A stretch of DNA of 64,000 bases. It comes from Cytobacillus sp. FSL H8-0458. GTDB taxonomy: Bacteria > Bacillota > Bacilli > Bacillales > Cytobacillaceae. The position numbers and the translations under genes are program-made. Below the pieces are notes generated by a model. The model saw only the letters and a program-made list of their open reading frames with translations, ran no database searches and was not told the DNA's origin. The stretch spans positions 3,410,001 to 3,474,000 of the forward strand of contig NZ_JBBOBR010000001.1 in the NCBI RefSeq assembly GCF_038002165.1. Reading direction: 5' to 3'. Of the stretch, positions 8,440 to 16,867 are shown piece by piece; position 1 is the first letter of the stretch; the number at the start of each line of letters is the position of its first letter.

Positions 8440-9126
8440 CTAAACGATGACATACCGATTGACAGGCCTGCCCACGCCCCCGTACTGCACATCCAGCCGG
8501 ATCGCACCGCTTTTTTCAAGATAATCAAGATAGCGGCGGGCAGTGACTCTGGCAATGCCGATGCCGTTCGCGACTTCTTCGGCTGAGCGGGGTTCGGTCT
8601 GCTGTTTCATAAACGCGGTAATTTCATTTAAAGTGAATTCATTCAGCCCTTTCGGCAATACGTTTTCTTCTTTCTTTGCCTGCTTGGCATAAATCAGGGC
8701 ATCAAGCTGCTCCTGTGACAGGGTGCCCGATTCCTTCAGGCTCTCTCTGTAATGGCGGTATTTTTCGAGGGCCTGCTGGATCCTGTTCAGCTTAAAGGGC
8801 TTGATAATATAATCCCTGGCACCGTTTTGAAGCATCAGCTTGATGGTTTCCTTATCCTTTGCAGCGGAAACGACGATGACATCAGAATCGAGGTGCTGCT
8901 TTCTGAATTCCTGCAGAGTTTGAATGCCGTCCTTTTTCGGCATAAAAATATCTAAAATCACCAGATCAGGCTGCAGCTTTTTCGCAAGGCTGATGCCTTC
9001 CTCCCCATTTCCGGCTGCCGCAATGATTTTAAATCCTTCCACACTTGCAATAAACTCTTTATTCACTTCCTGGACCATTGGGTCATCTTCAATCAGCAGC
9101 ACACTGATTTCTTCTTTAACCGCCAT
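8440..9126 (-). CDS. dctR: Response regulator of C4-dicarboxylate uptake
   Basis: 228 residues: an N-terminal receiver domain (about 1-120) with acidic pocket Glu13-Asp14-Asp15, phospho-acceptor Asp59 and Lys109, then a C-terminal winged-helix-like DNA-binding domain of the CitB/DcuR type (about 160-228, IARVTARRYLDYLEKSG). It should activate dctP when phosphorylated by DctS. The true start is the ATG at 9126, with GGAGGGAG at good spacing and an 11-base overlap with dctS. An upstream in-frame start at 9291 lies deep in dctS and is rejected. Confidence 0.92.
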   Translation of the reverse strand: MAVKEEISVLLIEDDPMVQEVNKEFIASVEGFKIIAAAGNGEEGISLAKKLQPDLVILDIFMPKKDGIQTLQEFRKQHLDSDVIVVSAAKDKETIKLMLQNGARDYIIKPFKLNRIQQALEKYRHYRESLKESGTLSQEQLDALIYAKQAKKEENVLPKGLNEFTLNEITAFMKQQTEPRSAEEVANGIGIARVTARRYLDYLEKSGAIRLDVQYGGVGRPVNRYVIV

Positions 9127-10717
9127 ATGATTCTCCCTCCGCTTCCATCGGAAAAACGATTGTAAAAGAGGTTCCTTCATCCCTGCTTGTTGAAACCTCG
9201 ATCGCTCCCCCGCCTTTTTCTGCAATTTGTTTGACAAGGTAAAGCCCGTAGCCTGTCCCGCCAGATTTATTGGCGGTAAATCCTTTTTCATATATTTTCG
9301 GCAATATTGCTTCCTCTATCCCGCTGCCGTTATCTTCCACCAGCACCGCACAAATCTCATCCGTCTGTTCAATGCTGATGTCAATTTTTCTATCTTCACG
9401 TTCACTATGCTCAAAAGCCCCGAAAGCATTCTCAATCAGATTGCCCAGCAGCAAAACAAAGTCATGGTGATCCAGGCGGCTCGGAAACAACTCCAGATTG
9501 CTGTTTGGATCGATGACCACCGTGATGCCCAATTCCTTGCCGCGCCTTACCTTGCTTAATAAAAGCCCTGCAATGGCATCGTTCCTGATTTTATCGCTGA
9601 GGAAATTCGAGAGGTTCTCCTGCTCTTCAGATGCATCAAATGTCAGCTGGAGTGCTTTGTCTGCTTTCCCGAGCTGGATCAATCCGGCAATAGTATGAAG
9701 CTTATTCATATGTTCATGATTCTGCACCCTCAGCGCCTCTACAAAGCTTTTCACACCGGTCAGCTCTTCGGCCAGCTTTGTAACTTCCGTGCGGTCCTGG
9801 AAAATGGCCACAGCTCCAATCTTCTCATTGTCTTTCCGAATGGGAATTCTGGTGCTCAGGATGACCTTGCCGCTTACAATGATCTGTTCGTTATAAACGG
9901 CACGATTACTTTCTACAATCTCAGGGAGCCTAGTGTCTTTTAGGACGTCTCGAATTTTTTTGCCTGCGACTTTGCCGGACACATTAAAAATTTTCTTTGC
10001 CTTTTCATTAAAGATCGTGATGTTTTCCTGGTTGTCGATCGCGATTACGCCTTCATTGATCGAATGGAAAGTGGCTGTCCTTTCCTCCAGCATCCGTTTG
10101 ATTTCATGGGGCTCCAGCTGAAACATCTGCTTTTTAATATGATTGGCAAGCATTAAAGAGCCGATCAGCCCAAATATGAGCGTCAAAAGCACAATGATGC
10201 TGATTTCGTCTGCCAGATCTGTGATAATCTCCGTAATCGAAGGGATCTTATTGCCGACAACGACCACACCGATTTGATTAAGGCTTTCATCCTTTATCGG
10301 TATGAATGCGCGGATAAAGGTGCCGACGTCTCCCTCTGCCTTTGAAAAATAAATATGCTCGGCAAAAGCCGGTTTCTCATCCTCGCCTGATGAAGGCCTG
10401 CCGATCAGCTCCCTGACTGGATGGGAATAGCGGATACGTTCCATATTCATGATCACGATATAATCGGTTTCATTAATGATCCGAATTTCCTCTGCGACTT
10501 TATTAACCGTCTTCCAGCCCTGGGGCTGCAGGATTCCCTTTTTCACATCTGACAGTTCTGCCACCGTTCTGGCTGTATTCATCGAGCGTATCCTCAGTTC
10601 TTTTTCTTCCTGCTCCTGGATGTTTGCAATCACGACCATTCCGCCAATCAATAAAGAAAAAATAACGACGGCATAAGACAGGATGGTAATCTTCCAGCGG
10701 ATGGGCAGCTGATTCAC
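9116..10717 (-). CDS. dctS: Sensor histidine kinase for C4-dicarboxylates
   Basis: 533-residue kinase of the CitA/DcuS family. Order: a membrane segment near residues 10-30, an extracytoplasmic Cache-type sensor (about 35-170), a second membrane segment (about 175-200), a cytoplasmic PAS domain (about 215-320), the phospho-acceptor histidine in QNHEHMNKLHTIAGL, and an HATPase domain with N box LLGNLIENAFGAF and G box GTGYGLYLVKQI. It phosphorylates DctR. The GTG start follows GGAGGAACC. It overlaps dctR and is divergent from dctB with 81 bases between. Confidence 0.92.
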   Translation of the reverse strand: MNQLPIRWKITILSYAVVIFSLLIGGMVVIANIQEQEEKELRIRSMNTARTVAELSDVKKGILQPQGWKTVNKVAEEIRIINETDYIVIMNMERIRYSHPVRELIGRPSSGEDEKPAFAEHIYFSKAEGDVGTFIRAFIPIKDESLNQIGVVVVGNKIPSITEIITDLADEISIIVLLTLIFGLIGSLMLANHIKKQMFQLEPHEIKRMLEERTATFHSINEGVIAIDNQENITIFNEKAKKIFNVSGKVAGKKIRDVLKDTRLPEIVESNRAVYNEQIIVSGKVILSTRIPIRKDNEKIGAVAIFQDRTEVTKLAEELTGVKSFVEALRVQNHEHMNKLHTIAGLIQLGKADKALQLTFDASEEQENLSNFLSDKIRNDAIAGLLLSKVRRGKELGITVVIDPNSNLELFPSRLDHHDFVLLLGNLIENAFGAFEHSEREDRKIDISIEQTDEICAVLVEDNGSGIEEAILPKIYEKGFTANKSGGTGYGLYLVKQIAEKGGGAIEVSTSRDEGTSFTIVFPMEAEGESYGG

Positions 10718-10798
10718 AAGGGGTTCCTCCCTTCTGTCTTTACGGATAGAATTCTTGTAAGTATGATAACATTAATAGTTTTAAAAAGGAGGATTCAA

Positions 10799-11854
10799 AT
10801 GAAAAGCGCCGCAGGCTATATTCTCCTTGCCGGCATGGTTTTGCTGCTGGCTGCCTTCTTTGGCTATCAAAGCTTTTTCCCAAGAGAAGAGATTCCCTAC
10901 GATGATGACCAGGAAGGGCTAAAGGATCAAATTGTCTTTAAGTTCAGCCATGTGGTGGCTGAAAATACGCCGAAGGGCCTTGCCGCCCAAAAGTTTGCAG
11001 AGCTCGTGGCCGAAAAATCGGATGGCCATATTAAAATAGAAGTGTTTCCAAACGGCAGCCTTTATTCTGATATTGAAGAAATTAATGCGCTTAAGGAAGG
11101 GCAGGTTCACTTTATTGCCCCTTCCACCTCTAAGCTTGGCATGCTTTCCCCCCAATGGGGCGTGCTTGATTTGCCTTTTGCCTTTCCTTCGCGTGAAGCT
11201 GCACTTGAAGGTCTGAATGGGGATATCGGCAGGCAGCTGCTGAATTCTCTTCAGGGGGACGGCATTAAAGGGCTCGCCCACTGGCCAAATGGATTTAAGC
11301 AGATCACTTCAAATCAGGGTCCTATTCAAAAACCGGGGGATCTGAAAGGACAATCCTTCCGTATCATGCAAAGTGATGTGATATCGGCCCAATTCAGCCG
11401 CCTGAAGGCAAAGGCTATTCAGGATTCCTTCAATTCCACTTACAAGCTGCTGGAGGAAGGCGATGTGGATGGTGAAGAAAACACGATTTCCAACATCTAC
11501 TCAAAGAAATTTTATAACCTGCAAAAGCATATGACAATCAGCAACCATGGCTATCTGGGATATGCGGTGATGATGAGCGGGAAGGTCTGGAATGAGCAAA
11601 GTGAGGAAACAAAAAGGATTCTGCTTGAGGCAATGGAAGAAACAACTGAATGGAACAGCCGGAAGGCTTTTGATATGAACGAAGAACTGCTTGAAAAAAT
11701 CAGACAGAATTCCTCCATTCAGATTCATGAACTCACACCGGAAGAAAAAAGGGAATGGCAGGCTGTGCTGGATCCGGTCTATGAGGACTTCTCACAGGAT
11801 ATCGGGAAGAATCTGGTAGAAGAGATGAAGGAACTGCGGGCTAAATATGAATGA
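10799..11854 (+). CDS. dctB: DctP-family solute-binding protein, co-sensor of DctS
   Basis: 351-residue TRAP-type substrate-binding protein with an N-terminal hydrophobic segment (about residues 5-22) and the family signatures KFSHVVAENTPKG near the N-terminus and PGDLKGQSFRIM in the middle. In B. subtilis, DctB works with DctS as a ligand sensor rather than with a TRAP permease. No TRAP permease lies beside this gene, which agrees with that role. AAAGGAGG precedes the ATG at 10799; an upstream ATG at 10763 is not used here. Confidence 0.88.
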   Translation: MKSAAGYILLAGMVLLLAAFFGYQSFFPREEIPYDDDQEGLKDQIVFKFSHVVAENTPKGLAAQKFAELVAEKSDGHIKIEVFPNGSLYSDIEEINALKEGQVHFIAPSTSKLGMLSPQWGVLDLPFAFPSREAALEGLNGDIGRQLLNSLQGDGIKGLAHWPNGFKQITSNQGPIQKPGDLKGQSFRIMQSDVISAQFSRLKAKAIQDSFNSTYKLLEEGDVDGEENTISNIYSKKFYNLQKHMTISNHGYLGYAVMMSGKVWNEQSEETKRILLEAMEETTEWNSRKAFDMNEELLEKIRQNSSIQIHELTPEEKREWQAVLDPVYEDFSQDIGKNLVEEMKELRAKYE

Positions 11855-11858
11855 AAAG

Positions 11859-11906
11859 GTGACAGGTCCTATACCAGTTGGCCGAAGTGGTATAGGTACC
11901 TGTCAC
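11859..11906. repeat. GTGACAGG palindrome, copy 2
   Basis: 48-bp imperfect version of the element at 6744, with the arm GTGACAGGTCCTATACC and matching right arm. It fills the 59-base gap between the convergent dctB and rRNA methyltransferase genes, where it may act as a bidirectional terminator. Confidence 0.85.
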
Positions 11907-11913
11907 CCATTTT

Positions 11914-13107
11914 TTACAGCTTCTGTATGAATGCTACTTTAAGGTAGTCTCCTTCTTTGAATTCCTTAATGGTGCGGAAGTCTTCCGGAAGGGTGAATTC
12001 CTCCAGGATTTTGTAGCGGTCCCCTGTTTGGGCGAATGCTTTTTTGATAAAGTCTTTGAATTTTTTCATGCTGAATGTGCTGCAGTTTGATGAGGCCACA
12101 ATGATCCCGTTCTTTTCTGTGATCTGAATAGCCTGAGCGAGCAGCTCCGGGTAATCTTTTCTGGCGCTGAAAGTATGCTTTTTGGACCGGGCAAAGCTCG
12201 GAGGGTCCAGGATTACCATATCAAATGTCAGCTGCTTCCGGACAGCATATTTGAAGTAGTTGAACACATCTTCCACAATGATATCCTGTGCTTCAAAATC
12301 AATGCCGTTGACGCTGAACATTTCAATGGTTTTGCTTTTGCTGCGGTTGGCAAGGTCGACACTGGTTGTTTTCACTGCTCCCCCTAATGCGGCCGCCGCT
12401 GAAAAAGCGCCCGTATAAGAGAACGTATTCAGGACCGTTTTTCCTTCCGCATACTTGTCCCTGATTGTCTTCCGGACATGCCTCTGGTCAAGGAATACAC
12501 CTACCATGGCGCCATCATTCAGATAAATGGGAAAGCTGATTCCATTCTCTTTCACCATTAGCGGAAAAGATGCCCGTTCTCCTGCTGCAAAATCATCGTC
12601 CTCTATATAAGTGCCTTTTACAGCAAACCGTTTCTTTTCATACAATCCTTTTACATCAGCACTGTTCATAAATGCCTGAATCACCGTATCCCTGAACGTA
12701 TAAATGCCTTCGCTGTACCAGCTGATCACATAAAAGCCATCATAATAATCAATCGTGATGCCTCCGATTCCGTCTCCTTCTCCATTAAAAGCCCGAAAAG
12801 CGGTTGTATCGGGATCATGGAACAGAGCTTCCCGTCTTCTTAACGCTTCTTGGAATTTCTTTGCAAAAAATGCTTCACCAAAGGTTTCCTGAGGATTTCG
12901 CGACAGTATCCAGCCTCTGCCTTTATTCTGCTTTCCATAATATCCTTTGCCGATAAACCGGCCGCTCTCATCAGCCAGTTCAATGACCGCTCCCTCTTCA
13001 ATGCCCTTCGGAATCCGCTGCACCGACTCCTCCGTCACAAGCGGATAGCCATTCCTAAAACTATTTTTATATTTAGAAGCCGCAATTAATTTGATAGCAT
13101 TACTCAT
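11914..13107 (-). CDS. Class I SAM-dependent 23S rRNA cytosine methyltransferase, RlmI-like
   Basis: 397 residues: an N-terminal PUA RNA-binding domain (about 1-85), then a Rossmann methyltransferase with motif I NTFSYTGAFSAAAAL and motif IV ILDPPSFARSKK. The motif-VI-region sequence is ASSNCSTFS. This architecture is shared with E. coli RlmI (m5C in 23S rRNA) and B. subtilis YwbD; the exact base modified here is inferred. The ATG at 13107 has GGTGA upstream; the TTG at 13119 is a weaker option. It is bordered on both sides by copies of the GTGACAGG palindrome. Confidence 0.85.
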   Translation of the reverse strand: MSNAIKLIAASKYKNSFRNGYPLVTEESVQRIPKGIEEGAVIELADESGRFIGKGYYGKQNKGRGWILSRNPQETFGEAFFAKKFQEALRRREALFHDPDTTAFRAFNGEGDGIGGITIDYYDGFYVISWYSEGIYTFRDTVIQAFMNSADVKGLYEKKRFAVKGTYIEDDDFAAGERASFPLMVKENGISFPIYLNDGAMVGVFLDQRHVRKTIRDKYAEGKTVLNTFSYTGAFSAAAALGGAVKTTSVDLANRSKSKTIEMFSVNGIDFEAQDIIVEDVFNYFKYAVRKQLTFDMVILDPPSFARSKKHTFSARKDYPELLAQAIQITEKNGIIVASSNCSTFSMKKFKDFIKKAFAQTGDRYKILEEFTLPEDFRTIKEFKEGDYLKVAFIQKL

Positions 13108-13156
13108 AAATTCACCCAATCATTTTGTTAGTATAGCTATCATTGTAACATTAAAA

Positions 13157-13206
13157 GTGACAGGCACCTATACCAGTTGGATAGAAGTGGTATAGGTGCC
13201 TGTCAC
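13157..13206. repeat. GTGACAGGCACC palindrome, copy 3
   Basis: 50-bp version with the same 18-bp arms as the copy at 6744 and a slightly different 14-base loop. It lies between the CoA-transferase stop codon and the methyltransferase start, on a stretch transcribed leftwards. Confidence 0.9.
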
Positions 13207-13214
13207 CATCTGTT

Positions 13215-14750
13215 TTAACAGAAACTCCACTGAGGAGCAGCAGCTGCCGCTGTTTCTTTTAGCATGGTTCCATTCTTTGCAAAGTCTGTATGCCAGGAGA
13301 GGGCCTTTTCCAGTACGTGCGGAGTCTGGCCGCCTCTTGTGAGGGCTTCCCGGTAATATTCGCGAAGCTGGCCGCGGTACAGCGGGTGTGCGCAATTCTC
13401 GATAATCAGTTCGACGCGCTGCCTTGGAGCCAGACCGCGCAGATCTGCATATCCCTGTTCTGTCACAATGACATCGACATCATGCTCAGTGTGGTCTACA
13501 TGGGAGACGAATGGGACGATGCTTGAAATCTTGCCGTCTTTGGCAATTGATTTTGTCACGAAGATCGCCAGGCGTGCATTTCTGGCAAAATCACCCGATC
13601 CGCCGATGCCATTCATCATTTTCGTTCCAAGGACATGGGTGGAGTTCACGTTTCCATAAATATCAATCTCCAGTGCTGTATTGATCGAAATCAAGCCGAG
13701 GCGGCGGATGATTTCAGGATGGTTGGAAATCTCCTGCGGACGCATTATTAAGCGCTCCCTGTACCGGTCAAAGTTCGTGAAAACCTCTTTCATTTTTGCA
13801 TCTGATAAAGTGATAGAACAGCAGGACGCAAAGTTCACCTTTCCGGCATCCATCAAATCAAATACCGCATCCTGCAGCACTTCTGAATAGACTTCCAGAT
13901 TCTCAAACTCAGAACCAAGCATTCCATGAAGCACAGCATTGGCCACCGAACCAATACCCGACTGCAGCGGTGCCAGGCTATTTGTCAGCCTCCCTGCTGT
14001 AATTTCCCCGCGGAGAAATTGCAGCAGATGCTGGGCCATGATGGCGGTTTCTTCATCCGGCGGCACGATCGTCGAAGGAGAGTCCTGCTGATTCGTGAAT
14101 ACGATTCCCCTCACCTTATCCAAATCCACTTTAATTCCTGGAGCGCCGATACGGTCGTCGGCTTTCGTCAGCGGAATCGGATTCCGCTTCCCCTGCCTGC
14201 CAGGTTCATATAAATCATGGAGCCCTTCCAGCTGTGTGGATTGGGCCAAATTGATTTCAATAATGATATGCCTGGCATTTTCCGCGAAAGACAGCGAGTT
14301 TCCGATAGAAGTAGACGGAATGATCAGCCCATCTTCCGAGATAGAAACCGCTTCCAAAATAGCGAAATCAATAGGATCCATAACATTGGCGCGGACAAGC
14401 TCTGCCGTGTGGGATAAATGCTGATCGACAAACAGGAAATCCCCCTGGTTAATCCCTTTCCTCATGGTCGGATCGGCCTGAAATGGCAGCCTTTTTCCCA
14501 AAATCCCTGCTTCCGCAAAAAGCTTATCCACATCAGACCCCAAAGAAGCACCCGTATAGACATTTACTTTAAAGCTCTCATGTCTGGCACGGTCAGCGAG
14601 CGCGAATGGCACCGCTTTCACATCACCTGCACGTGTAAAACCGCTTAACCCAAGAGTCATGCCATCCTTTATCCAGGATGCTGCTTCTTCAGGTGTAACT
14701 ACCCGGTCATGCAGGCGGCTGTCGCGAATCCGTTCTAAATGTTTCTCCAT
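13215..14750 (-). CDS. Acetyl-CoA hydrolase/CoA-transferase family protein
   Basis: 511-residue class I CoA-transferase of the Ach1/ScpC/Cat1 group, which moves CoA between acetate, succinate or propionate and their thioesters. The conserved glutamate that forms the CoA ester is likely the one in VYSEVLQDAVF. The motifs NGIGGSGDFARNA and VTEQGYADLRGLAPRQR near the C-terminus are characteristic. The ATG at 14750 has GAGGGG at nine bases. The neighbouring LytTR-type regulator and the inverted/direct repeat between them suggest the gene is induced by that regulator. Whether it acts as hydrolase or transferase cannot be decided. Confidence 0.88.
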   Translation of the reverse strand: MEKHLERIRDSRLHDRVVTPEEAASWIKDGMTLGLSGFTRAGDVKAVPFALADRARHESFKVNVYTGASLGSDVDKLFAEAGILGKRLPFQADPTMRKGINQGDFLFVDQHLSHTAELVRANVMDPIDFAILEAVSISEDGLIIPSTSIGNSLSFAENARHIIIEINLAQSTQLEGLHDLYEPGRQGKRNPIPLTKADDRIGAPGIKVDLDKVRGIVFTNQQDSPSTIVPPDEETAIMAQHLLQFLRGEITAGRLTNSLAPLQSGIGSVANAVLHGMLGSEFENLEVYSEVLQDAVFDLMDAGKVNFASCCSITLSDAKMKEVFTNFDRYRERLIMRPQEISNHPEIIRRLGLISINTALEIDIYGNVNSTHVLGTKMMNGIGGSGDFARNARLAIFVTKSIAKDGKISSIVPFVSHVDHTEHDVDVIVTEQGYADLRGLAPRQRVELIIENCAHPLYRGQLREYYREALTRGGQTPHVLEKALSWHTDFAKNGTMLKETAAAAAPQWSFC

Positions 14751-14810
14751 GATGTTCATCCCCTCTATCAAGATATATGTAACCATTTTACCCGGATAAA
14801 GAGGGAGCCA

Positions 14811-14844
14811 GGAATTTTCCGATTATCTTACGGAAAATTCCGAT
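14811..14844. promoter_or_regulatory. Candidate LytTR binding site
   Basis: A perfect 11-bp inverted repeat (GGAATTTTCCG at 14811-14821 and its complement at 14831-14841) also contains two direct repeats TTCCGAT exactly 21 bp apart. LytTR regulators bind direct repeats about two helical turns apart. The site lies about 60 bases before the CoA-transferase start, immediately upstream of a possible TAAAAT -10 box. Confidence 0.5.
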
Positions 14845-14882
14845 AAAACAGCAAATTTCACAGCTGAAACAGAAAGAATTTT

Positions 14883-15548
14883 CTAAAAACCGAGCAATTT
14901 CCTGAAATAACTGGAATATGACTGGCTGACAGGCACCCGGTCCCCATTTTTCATGACGAGGAGAAAGGTGGAATGGGTATCAGGAAAGATTTCCTTGATA
15001 TGATTGACATTTACAATGAATGAGCGGTGGCAGCGGATGAAACTGTCCTTCGGCAGCGAATACTCAAAATCCTGAAGCGAGTATTTATGAGTGCCTGAAT
15101 GGCCGCCAGCATGTACATAGGTCTTCTTATCCTTTGCCTCAAGGCAGACAACTTCGGAAAAGGGAATGGGAATCCAGCCATCATTCGTTTTCATCGTCAC
15201 AACCGATTTGCCGTCCGTCAGAGCCGGAAAAATGGCGGTTACACAGCCTTCAAGCTTCCCTTCATGCAAAAATGGCACGGCCATGCCGTGATACGGAACA
15301 CCAAATACATCGCGGTCAATAAACTCCGACACTCTTTGCTGTGTCCCTAAAGCCTTATAGGCAATGGTCCCTTCCTTTACCATGTCCCCTGACCTGATTT
15401 TCAAATCGATGCGCTTGCTCGGCCGGTAATAGATATATTCACTCGTATTGGAAACCGCTATGGAAATCTCATCGGAAAACAGCTCTCCAATTACATCCAG
15501 CAGCGATACAACTGTAATGCTTTCCACGTTTTTTTCAGCACCTTTCAT
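14883..15548 (-). CDS. LytTR-family transcriptional regulator with N-terminal sensor region
   Basis: 221 residues. The C-terminal half (about 120-221) is a LytTR DNA-binding domain: FSEVVCLEAKDKKTYVH, then FIRCHRSFIVNVNHIKEIFP and VPVSQSYSSYFRKLLG. The N-terminal 115 residues look like a PAS-type ligand pocket (SNTSEYIYYRPSKRIDLK ... GVPYHGMAVPFLHEGKLEGCVTAIFPA) rather than a receiver domain, so it is probably a one-component regulator. It is upstream of the CoA-transferase on the same strand. The likely role is to sense a metabolite such as an acetate-related compound; that is inference. Confidence 0.82.
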   Translation of the reverse strand: MKGAEKNVESITVVSLLDVIGELFSDEISIAVSNTSEYIYYRPSKRIDLKIRSGDMVKEGTIAYKALGTQQRVSEFIDRDVFGVPYHGMAVPFLHEGKLEGCVTAIFPALTDGKSVVTMKTNDGWIPIPFSEVVCLEAKDKKTYVHAGGHSGTHKYSLQDFEYSLPKDSFIRCHRSFIVNVNHIKEIFPDTHSTFLLVMKNGDRVPVSQSYSSYFRKLLGF

Positions 15549-15666
15549 GATGATGGCTTTTTCTTATTTTACAAGTTTTCGGAGGGGGATTCACTTAATT
15601 TCTAATCATGACCGAAAAGGCACCGGCATAAAATAGAGAAGATTAGGGGTAAAGGAGGATGCTCGT

Positions 15667-16311
15667 ATGCTGATTCGCCATCAGATGGTGGATAAAAAAG
15701 ATGTCCGGTTTTGTGATGAAACCTTTAATTTGGAACAGGCGCTGCAGTTTTTAAATGAAACTGGCTACCGCTGTGTCCCTATTCTGGATGCCGCACATAC
15801 AAAGTTTACCGGCAATATTTATAAGGTTGATATTTTAGAATATAAGGAGAACCATTCTTTGGATGAACCGATTACGGCTCTGGCTAAAGACCAGCAAACC
15901 ATAATTGATGAGAATGACTCCTTCATGAAAGCCTTTTTCACACTGAAGAGATATCCTTATCTGCCGGTTAAAAATGACCATGGGCAGTTTGTCGGATTGC
16001 TGACACATGCGGCCGTACTGGAACTGCTGGAGGAAGCGTGGGGACTGAACCGCGGAAGCTATACGCTGACTGTGGGAAGCTATGGCACACAGGGAACATT
16101 GAAAAAGATAAGCAGTATTATCAGTAAGTATAGCGATATCCAGGGAGTCATCTCATTGGATTCATCCAACTTCCACGTCAGCCTGATCCGCCGTATCCTT
16201 TTTACATTGCCGAAGGATACGACAGAAGAAACCCTGGATAAAATCAAGAAAGAACTGGATGCAAATGGCTTCCGTGTGATCGGAGTCGAGTGTCATAATG
16301 GAGAATGCTGA
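15667..16311 (+). CDS. CBS and ACT domain protein, CbpA-like c-di-AMP binding candidate
   Basis: 214 residues: two CBS motifs (about 8-60 and 70-125, DRIVPV-like YLPVKNDHGQFVGLLTHAAVL) followed by an ACT-like domain (about 135-210). This order matches the small CBS-ACT proteins of Firmicutes described as cyclic di-AMP binding protein CbpA. The ligand here is inferred from the family, since AMP or other nucleotides are also possible. AAAGGAGG lies eight bases before the ATG and a strong terminator follows, so the gene stands alone, divergent from the LytTR gene. Confidence 0.72.
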   Translation: MLIRHQMVDKKDVRFCDETFNLEQALQFLNETGYRCVPILDAAHTKFTGNIYKVDILEYKENHSLDEPITALAKDQQTIIDENDSFMKAFFTLKRYPYLPVKNDHGQFVGLLTHAAVLELLEEAWGLNRGSYTLTVGSYGTQGTLKKISSIISKYSDIQGVISLDSSNFHVSLIRRILFTLPKDTTEETLDKIKKELDANGFRVIGVECHNGEC

Positions 16312-16320
16312 TAAAAGATG

Positions 16321-16353
16321 AAAAGCCGTTCCTTGAGGGAAACGGCTTTTTTC
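16321..16353 (+). terminator. Intrinsic terminator after CBS/ACT gene
   Basis: Ten-bp stem (AAAAGCCGTT and its complement) with a short loop and a T-run at 16347-16352. It overlaps the stop of the convergent membrane gene. Confidence 0.85.
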
Positions 16354-16809
16354 TTACCTTTGATTCCTATGAAAGAATTCCTGGTACCCGTAAATTATCC
16401 ATGAATAAGAGGTGAAGAACAGGAAAATATGGATGGGCTTGAATTTTACAAGTTTGTATAAGTTAAACCTTTGGTACAGGTAATTTAGCGGGTATGCAAA
16501 CAGCAGATCCATGATTGCATTTACTGTCAGGTACTTCTTGAAACTGCCAAAGGTGAAATGGAAGATCCAGAGGGTCCCGATAAAAAAAGGACCCAGTATG
16601 AAGGTGAGATCATTGAGCAATTTCTTGAAGTGTCCACCCTCCACTGTCCACCATTTAAAGGGAATGGCCAGAATGCTCATAATGAACACTAAAATTCCGG
16701 CAAAAACCGAGACGGTTGAAAATTTATTGAATGACTTTTTCGGCAGAAAAAATATGGTCAGCCAAGGAATGACCAAATGAAGCAGCCTGATCGCTGTAGT
16801 TGGTTTCAT
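16354..16809 (-). CDS. CBO0543-like small membrane protein
   Basis: 151 residues with four to five predicted membrane segments and the aromatic and basic pattern of CBO0543 family proteins (AYPLNYLYQRFNLYKLVKFKPIHIFLFFTSYSWIIYGYQEFF). Its function is not known. A second protein of the same family is at 37770-38318. GGGGGGTTAT precedes the ATG. It is convergent with the CBS/ACT gene and shares the terminator between them. Confidence 0.65.
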   Translation of the reverse strand: MKPTTAIRLLHLVIPWLTIFFLPKKSFNKFSTVSVFAGILVFIMSILAIPFKWWTVEGGHFKKLLNDLTFILGPFFIGTLWIFHFTFGSFKKYLTVNAIMDLLFAYPLNYLYQRFNLYKLVKFKPIHIFLFFTSYSWIIYGYQEFFHRNQR

Positions 16810-16867
16810 ATAACCCCCCCTTATTCCATATTATGGTTTAGAGGGATTTGAATTATTCTCCATTTTT

